Under the pieces are notes generated by a model. The model saw only the letters and a list, made by a program, of their open reading frames with translations, searched no databases and was not told where the DNA came from. The position numbers were made by a program, and so were the translations under genes. A stretch of DNA of 9,365 bases. It comes from Actinomycetales bacterium (GTDB lineage Bacteria > Actinomycetota > Actinomycetes > Actinomycetales > Dermabacteraceae). The stretch's first letter is position 1; each line of letters begins with the position of its first letter. Location of the stretch: contig JAAZLF010000376.1 of assembly GCA_012799425.1 (NCBI GenBank), positions 1 through 9,365 on the forward strand, read 5' to 3'. Of the stretch, positions 5,516 to 9,365 are shown in pieces.

Positions 5516-5626
5516 ATCAGCGGCCCGGCGTGTCTGCGTGGCGACGGCCTGGCACGCGCGTCAGCGGCCCGGCGTGTCCGCGTGGCAACGGCCTGGCACG
5601 CGCGTCAGCGGCCCGGCGTGTCCGCG
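5516..5626. repeat. 44-nt tandem repeat, about 2.5 copies
   Basis: Unit 1 (5516-5559) and unit 2 (5560-5603) match at 41 of 44 positions; a third partial copy (5604-5626) matches the first 23 nt of unit 2 exactly. The unit begins RTCAGCGGCCCGGCGTGTCY and ends GGCCTGGCACGCGC. Its two halves resemble each other (GGCCCGGCGTGTCCGCGT versus GGCCTGGCACGCGCGT), suggesting an older half-unit duplication. The first copy begins at the very next base after the 50-nt hairpin. A 44-nt period shifts reading frame, so the array is not coding. Confidence 0.85.
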
Positions 5627-5700
5627 CACAGGCGGCGCGCAGAGGCAGCGCGTCGGGGCGGGGGCCGCGGGACCATGCGCCCGGGGAGCGTGCGCGGTAG
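5627..5700. other. Remaining gene-free GC-rich stretch before the FMN reductase stop
   Basis: Together with the repeats above, this completes a 361-nt gap (5340-5700) without a recognisable gene. These last 74 nt hold only weak dyads (for example CGCGC/GCGCG near 5636-5652). I see no RNA gene, protein signature or promoter here. Confidence 0.5.
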
Positions 5701-6243
5701 TCAGCCGACCTTCGAGAGCGCGCGCTCGGTGATCGTGCCGAGGTGCTCGTGCAGCGCGGTGTTCTTCTCCTCCGTGACGAAGAGCTCGCCCTCCACGGAC
5801 ATATCCTCGCGGAAGCCGAGCCCCACCGAGCCGACCACGTCGGCACCGAGGCGGGTCATCAGTGCCTCAAGGGCGGGGAGCACCTCATGCGCCGAGCCCC
5901 ACCCGTAGCCGATCAGCAGCGTCGGCAGCTCGCTCCACTCCTGGTAGAGGAAGTCGATCGCGTTCTTGAGGTTGCCCGGGTAGGAGCCGTTGTACTGCGG
6001 GGTGAGGATGACCAGGGCGTCGAGGGCGTCGATCCGTTCGCCCCAGGCGCGGGCGTGGTCGGTCTCCTTGGGCAGGCCCTGCTTGGGGCTGCTGGTGCCG
6101 TCGAAGGCCGGCAGCGTGACCTCGCGCAGGTCGATGAGGTCCACGTCGACCCCGGTGGGGACGGCGTCACGGACCCAGCGGGAGACGTGCTCGCCCACGC
6201 GGTTCGGCCGGGCACTGGAGAGGATGATTCCGAGTTTCGTCAT
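5701..6243 (-). CDS. NAD(P)H-dependent FMN reductase family oxidoreductase
   Basis: A 180-residue flavodoxin-fold protein of the NADPH-dependent FMN reductase family (FMN_red, PF03358 type). These cytoplasmic enzymes bind FMN and pass electrons from NAD(P)H to flavin, quinones, azo compounds or chromate; the physiological substrate cannot be read from sequence. Visible signatures are the first beta strand and phosphate loop LGIILSSARPNRVGE (4-18), the flavin-contact motif TPQYNGSYPGNLKNAIDFLY (81-100) followed by QEW, and GYGWGSAHEVLPAL (112-125). The length is normal for the family. ATG at 6243 has only a weak GAGAAG element about 11-16 nt upstream, within a conspicuously AT-rich patch. It is on the opposite strand to its neighbours and lies between rsmE and the HIT gene, which usually follow one another closely, with a repeat field downstream; this suggests a later insertion. 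Intact and probably functional. Confidence 0.9.
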   Translation of the reverse strand: MTKLGIILSSARPNRVGEHVSRWVRDAVPTGVDVDLIDLREVTLPAFDGTSSPKQGLPKETDHARAWGERIDALDALVILTPQYNGSYPGNLKNAIDFLYQEWSELPTLLIGYGWGSAHEVLPALEALMTRLGADVVGSVGLGFREDMSVEGELFVTEEKNTALHEHLGTITERALSKVG

Positions 6244-6265
6244 AGTGATTAAAACTTCTCATACT
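6241..6265 (-). promoter_or_regulatory. AT-rich putative control region of the FMN reductase
   Basis: About 25 nt covering and preceding the ATG at 6243 contain only some seven G/C bases, in a window where most stretches are near 70% GC. On the minus strand the run AGTATGAGAAGTTTTAATCA includes TATGAG and TTTAAT, possible -10-like hexamers, and an imperfect dyad (AGTATGA ... TCACTAT). I cannot choose a promoter with confidence; a regulator site is possible. Confidence 0.3.
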
Positions 6266-6307
6266 CTCCCGGTGTTCCCCAACCCGTGGTGGCGTTCCTC
6301 GCTCCCG

Positions 6308-6313
6308 TAGACT
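6308..6313 (+). promoter_or_regulatory. -10 box for a leaderless HIT-phoH-ybeY transcript
   Basis: TAGACT matches the actinobacterial TANNNT -10 consensus and is followed by 7 nt (CCTCAGC) and then the ATG at 6321. With normal spacing the transcript would begin at that A. No Shine-Dalgarno precedes the ATG, which agrees with leaderless initiation. The -35 region (around 6284-6290) is not a clear match. Confidence 0.55.
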
Positions 6314-6320
6314 CCTCAGC

Positions 6321-6695
6321 ATGGGAAACAGCGCCACCGAGCCCGTCACACAGCGTCATGCTCCGGACTGCGTCTTCTGCAGGATCATCGCCGGGGAGAT
6401 CCCCTCCGAGCGCGTCCACGAGGACGAGAAGGTCATCGCGTTCAAGGACCTCAGCCCGCAGGCGCGCGTGCATGTGCTGGTCGTGCCCCGTGCGCACCTG
6501 CGTGACGTCACCGAGCTCGCGCAGGAGCCCGCGCTGCTCGCCCACACGGCGAAGACCGCCCAGAAGGTGGCGGCCGAGCTGGGTGACGGCGATTTCCGAC
6601 TGATCTTCAACACCGGCGCCGGCGCCGGACAGACCGTGTTCCATGTGCATGCGCACGTCCTGGCGGGCGGGAAGCTCGCAGAAGGAGAACTGTGA
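6321..6695 (+). CDS. HIT (histidine triad) family nucleotide hydrolase
   Basis: A 124-residue HINT-type protein. The HIT motif HVHAHVL (residues 108-114) carries the three histidines H108, H110 and H112; H110 or its equivalent is the catalytic nucleophile that forms the nucleotidyl intermediate with AMP-linked substrates such as phosphoramidates. DCVFCRIIAGEIPSE (16-30) is the family N-terminus with two Cys (17 and 20) that can bind zinc, followed by FKDLSPQARVHVLVVPRAH (41-59) and FNTGAGAGQTVFH. Length is typical with a short extra N-terminal tail. The start is set by the leaderless TAGACT promoter; an ATG at 6359 is out of frame. The stop overlaps the phoH GTG by 4 nt (GTGA, 6692-6695), so the two are translationally coupled. 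Presence beside phoH-ybeY is usual in actinobacteria. Substrate unknown. Confidence 0.93.
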   Translation: MGNSATEPVTQRHAPDCVFCRIIAGEIPSERVHEDEKVIAFKDLSPQARVHVLVVPRAHLRDVTELAQEPALLAHTAKTAQKVAAELGDGDFRLIFNTGAGAGQTVFHVHAHVLAGGKLAEGEL

Positions 6696-7744
6696 CCGAG
6701 CCCCTCGATCCGCCACCCGGACGTACCCCTGAGGTACGCGAGCGGAAGCTGGCGATCCCCGACCATCTCAGCCCGTTCCAGGTGCTCGGCGAGAACGACC
6801 AGGCGCTGGCCGCCCTCGAGGACGCCGTGCCGGACACGGACGTGCACGTGCGCGGCCATCAGGTGACCCTGCGAGGCACCGATCAGGCGCTGCGGCGCGC
6901 GGAGCACATCATGCGCTCCCTGATCGAGCTGGCCAGCACCGGCCAGGCCGTCACCGCCGAGGCTGTCCAGCGCGCCGCGAACCTCTACGGCGACGATCGC
7001 GCGGCCGGGAAGAAGCTCGACCAGGTCCTCTCACACACCATCCTCTCCTCTCGCGGGCGCAGCATCCGTCCCAAGACGATGGGCCAGAAGACGTACATCG
7101 ACTCGATAGAGTCCTCGACGGTGACCTTCGGGATCGGTCCCGCCGGCACCGGCAAGACCTACCTCGCGGTCGCGATGGCCGTGCAGAAGCTGCTGAGCAA
7201 GCAGATCGACCGCATCATCCTCACCCGCCCCGCCGTCGAGGCCGGGGAGCGTCTGGGCTTCCTCCCGGGCGGGCTCAACGAGAAGATCGATCCGTACCTG
7301 CGCCCGCTCTATGATGCGCTGCACGACATGCTGGACCCGGAGTCGATCCCGCGTCTGATGGGCGCCGGCACGATCGAGGTCGCACCGCTGGCATACATGC
7401 GCGGGCGCACCCTGAACGATGCCTTCATCATCCTCGACGAGGCGCAGAACACCACGCCGGAGCAGATGAAGATGTTCCTGACCCGCCTCGGGTTCAACTC
7501 CACCATGGTCGTCACCGGCGACGTCACACAGGTGGATCTACCCGGCGGGCAGAAGAGCGGCCTGAGAGTCGTCGAGGAGGTGCTCGGCGGGATCGACGAC
7601 ATCTCCTTCTGCCGTCTGTCCTCGCGGGACGTGGTGCGGCACCGTCTGGTCAGCGAGATCGTCGAGGCCTACGGCCGCTGGGAGATCCAGCCGGGCGGCA
7701 GTCGCGACGCCCGTCACCGCACGCACAAGGGGAGCAGAGCATGA
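6692..7744 (+). CDS. PhoH family ATPase
   Basis: A 350-residue cytoplasmic P-loop protein of the PhoH/PhoL family. An N-terminal region of about 130 residues (with a KH-like stretch, [20 protein letters not shown]) precedes the ATPase domain. Walker A is GPAGTGKT (149-156), Walker B is FIILDEAQ (245-252), and the family blocks [15 protein letters not shown] (179-193), [21 protein letters not shown] (257-277) and [12 protein letters not shown] are present. PhoH proteins are associated with RNA metabolism and commonly sit beside ybeY; the exact role is not settled. GTG at 6692 overlaps the HIT stop in GTGA and has AAGGAG (6682-6687) 4 nt upstream. Its own stop overlaps the ybeY ATG (ATGA, 7741-7744). 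The His/Arg-rich C-terminal tail ([13 protein letters not shown]) is probably disordered and may contact RNA. Confidence 0.95.
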   Translation: MTEPLDPPPGRTPEVRERKLAIPDHLSPFQVLGENDQALAALEDAVPDTDVHVRGHQVTLRGTDQALRRAEHIMRSLIELASTGQAVTAEAVQRAANLYGDDRAAGKKLDQVLSHTILSSRGRSIRPKTMGQKTYIDSIESSTVTFGIGPAGTGKTYLAVAMAVQKLLSKQIDRIILTRPAVEAGERLGFLPGGLNEKIDPYLRPLYDALHDMLDPESIPRLMGAGTIEVAPLAYMRGRTLNDAFIILDEAQNTTPEQMKMFLTRLGFNSTMVVTGDVTQVDLPGGQKSGLRVVEEVLGGIDDISFCRLSSRDVVRHRLVSEIVEAYGRWEIQPGGSRDARHRTHKGSRA

Positions 7745-8202
7745 CCATCGAGATCCGCAACGAGACCACCGCGGTCGTCGACGAGCGGGAGTTCGTCGAC
7801 CTCGCCCGCTTCGTCTTCGAGGCGATGCATCTGCATCCTGCGACCGAGATGTCGATCCTGTTCGTCGACGAGGAGGCGATGGAGAAGCTCCACGTGCAGT
7901 GGCTGGACCTTCCCGGCCCCACCGACGTGATGAGCTTCCCGATGGACGAGCTCACGCCCGGCAGCGCCGAGAACCCCACCGAGGAGGGGCTGCTCGGCGA
8001 CGTGGTGCTCTGCCCGAGCGTGGCCACGAAGCAGGCGGCAGAGGCCGGACACAGCGCGGTCGAGGAGATGCTGCTGCTGACCGTGCACTCGATCCTCCAC
8101 CTGCTGGGCTACGACCACATGGAGGAGGACGAGCGCACCGTCATGTTCGACCTCCAGCGGAAGCTCCTGCTCACCTTCCTCGCATCGCGCCCGGAACGCT
8201 GA
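7741..8202 (+). CDS. ybeY: Endoribonuclease YbeY (rRNA maturation factor)
   Basis: YbeY is a metal-dependent single-strand endoribonuclease implicated in 16S rRNA 3'-end maturation and ribosome quality control. The defining HxxxHxxxxxH zinc motif is present as HSILHLLGYDH, with H116, H120 and H126. Upstream are the conserved TDVMSFPMDE (61-70) and GDVVLCPSVA (86-95) segments, the latter containing the usual strand before the active-site helix. At 153 residues it is full length. ATG at 7741 overlaps the phoH stop by 4 nt and has AAGGGGAG (7727-7734) 6 nt upstream, so it is co-translated with phoH. Together with RsmE upstream this gives the region a small-subunit rRNA maturation theme. The CNNM/CorC-like gene follows 40 nt downstream on the same strand. 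Confidence 0.95.
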   Translation: MTIEIRNETTAVVDEREFVDLARFVFEAMHLHPATEMSILFVDEEAMEKLHVQWLDLPGPTDVMSFPMDELTPGSAENPTEEGLLGDVVLCPSVATKQAAEAGHSAVEEMLLLTVHSILHLLGYDHMEEDERTVMFDLQRKLLLTFLASRPER

Positions 8203-8242
8203 GCAGACCCGTCATGTCCCGATCGATCGCCCCCGCTCGACG

Positions 8243-9365
8243 ATGCTGAGCCTCGCCCTGGCAGTGCTGATCCCGCTGGCCGCGCTCGCAGCGGTGACCG
8301 CCGGGATGCTCGCAGCCGTCGACGCGGCGCGTCAGGCCGTCTCCCGCAGCGGACTGGAGAAGGCGCTCGCGGACAGGCCGGCGCGGGTGCGCACGCGCCT
8401 GCTGCACCAGCTCGCCGACGCCCGTCGGACCCTCGCCTCCCTCGCGCTGGGCCGGATGCTCGCAGAGGTGCTGATGGTCGCCTCCCTCGCGGCGATCGCG
8501 TTCGTGACCTGGGACCAGGTCGATCCCGGGGGAGGCTGGGTGCTGCCGCTGCTGACCACGCTGCTGCTCTCCGGCGCGCTGGTCCTGGTGATCCTCGCCA
8601 TCTCGCCGCGCACGATCGGCCTGCGTCGGCCCGTGCCGGTGCTGATCTCGGGCCGCTCGCTGCTCACCGCGGTGCGGGCCGTGCTGTGGGTGCCCGCCGG
8701 CGCTCTCAGCCGTGTCGGGGAGTCGCTCCAGAAGAGGCCCCGCCAGCAGGAGGATCCCGAGGAGGGCGCGGAGAAGGCGCGCCAGAACCTCGATCGTGCG
8801 CTCGAGGACGAGCACGTGCGCGACGGTGAGCGGGACATGACCCAGGGGGTGTTCGATCTGCGCGGCACGATGGTGCGCGAGCTGATGGTGCCCCGCCCGG
8901 ACATGGTCACGATCGCGGCGTCCTCGAGCGCGGAGAAGGCGATGCGCCTGTTCGTCCGCTCCGGCTACTCGCGGATCCCGGTGATCGGGGACAGCGTGGA
9001 TGATCTCCGAGGCGTGCTCTACGTCAAAGATGTGATGCGCGCGATCCATTCGCCCTGGGACCCGCGCCCGCAGCGTCCGGTGCACGAGATCATGCGCGCG
9101 GCACGCTTCGCGCCGGAGTTCGTCCCGGCCGACGAGGTCCTCGCGCAGATGCAGACCAGCAATGTGCACATCACCGTGCTGGTCGACGAGTACGGGGGCG
9201 TGGCCGGCATCGTCACGATCGAGGACATCCTCGAGGAGATCGTGGGCGACATCGCCGATGAGCACGACCGCAGCGAACCCGAGATCCAGGCGCTGGGGCA
9301 GGGACGCTATCGCGTGCCCGCGAAGGCGGGGCTCTCCGAGGTCGGCGACCTGTTCGACCTCGAGC
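8243..9365 (+). CDS. CNNM/CorC-type membrane protein with paired CBS domains (3' partial)
   Basis: The frame is open from ATG 8243 to the window edge: 374 codons, C-terminus missing. The N-terminal membrane part (DUF21/CNNM-like) has hydrophobic segments at about 2-24, 66-90 and 99-120, and possibly 138-155. A charged linker (QKRPRQQEDPEEGAEKARQN, 163-182) leads to a CBS pair: first about 214-270 (ELMVPRPDMVTI ... GYSRIPVIGD ... GVLYVKDVM), second about 280-338 (VLVDEYGGVAGIVTIEDIL, then EEIVGDI). The start of the CorC_HlyC domain follows (from about 350). These signatures define the hemolysin-C/CorC family, linked to divalent cation (Mg/Co) export or homeostasis; direct transport is not proven for most members. 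No Shine-Dalgarno is seen before ATG 8243 and no other in-frame start fits better; the ATG at 8214 is in another frame. This gene normally follows ybeY and precedes era. Confidence 0.9.
   Translation, partial: MLSLALAVLIPLAALAAVTAGMLAAVDAARQAVSRSGLEKALADRPARVRTRLLHQLADARRTLASLALGRMLAEVLMVASLAAIAFVTWDQVDPGGGWVLPLLTTLLLSGALVLVILAISPRTIGLRRPVPVLISGRSLLTAVRAVLWVPAGALSRVGESLQKRPRQQEDPEEGAEKARQNLDRALEDEHVRDGERDMTQGVFDLRGTMVRELMVPRPDMVTIAASSSAEKAMRLFVRSGYSRIPVIGDSVDDLRGVLYVKDVMRAIHSPWDPRPQRPVHEIMRAARFAPEFVPADEVLAQMQTSNVHITVLVDEYGGVAGIVTIEDILEEIVGDIADEHDRSEPEIQALGQGRYRVPAKAGLSEVGDLFDLE

Noticed and set aside
5516..5626. Short CRISPR array
   Set aside because: The copies are directly contiguous with no unique spacers, the unit is 44 nt and only about 2.5 copies exist; no cas gene is present.
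5340..5700. Insertion sequence or transposon remnant
   Set aside because: No transposase fragment, terminal inverted repeats or target duplication could be identified; the repeats are simple tandem and palindromic units.
4895..5908. 337-codon plus-strand frame spanning the end of rsmE, the repeat field and the FMN reductase
   Set aside because: Out of frame with rsmE, passes through 44-nt repeats that change frame between copies, and ends antisense to a clear gene.
8171..9265. 364-codon minus-strand frame opposite the CNNM/CorC-like gene
   Set aside because: The plus strand has unmistakable CBS/CorC signatures; the antisense product is low-complexity (His/Arg/Glu/Gln runs).

Overview
The window is a stretch of high-GC chromosome from an actinobacterium. 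The base composition (third codon positions are almost all G or C), GTG starts, leaderless-looking promoters of the TANNNT type and the gene set itself (hemW, DUF4870, DUF3097, hrcA-dnaJ2-rsmE, HIT-phoH-ybeY-CNNM/CorC) fit Micrococcales. A Brachybacterium/Dermabacteraceae-like host is my best guess, from memory of gene order and protein flavour only. Nothing looks like a plasmid, phage, integron, CRISPR or transposon.

Layout. 1-296: the 3' end of hemW (+). 317-352: a perfect palindrome, probably a two-way terminator. 398-1099 (-): a DUF4870 membrane protein with a Pro/Ala-rich N-terminal tail. 1223-2110 (-): a DUF3097 protein, followed by its own hairpin terminator at 1205-1222. 2111-2232: the divergent control region, holding a slightly degenerate CIRCE operator (2171-2197) for HrcA. 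2233-3243 (+) hrcA, 3345-4469 (+) dnaJ and 4551-5339 (+) rsmE form the heat-shock repressor / co-chaperone / rRNA methylase block. 5340-5700 has no gene and is a patchwork of short tandem repeats and a large hairpin. 5701-6243 (-): an NAD(P)H-dependent FMN reductase. 6321-6695, 6692-7744 and 7741-8202 (+): HIT hydrolase, phoH and ybeY, joined by 4-nt stop/start overlaps. 8243 to the window end (+): a CNNM/CorC-type membrane protein with paired CBS domains, cut by the edge.

How the genes fit together. HrcA binds CIRCE and should repress its own transcript, which also carries DnaJ and probably RsmE, so a stress cue raises the co-chaperone. HIT-phoH-ybeY-CNNM is the usual RNA/ribosome-maturation cluster that normally leads to era. 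The reversed FMN reductase and the repeat field sit between these two normally adjacent blocks, which suggests a later insertion.

The window is mostly conserved housekeeping. I do not see a new multi-gene system. The points most worth a second look are the hrcA translation start (perfect Shine-Dalgarno overlapping the GTG, ideally spaced ACG, five-codon leader ORF), the repeat field at 5340-5626, a Gly-to-Cys change in the first DnaJ zinc motif, Toprim-like motifs in the DUF3097 protein, and a 22-nt repeat after dnaJ that places TGA in all three frames.
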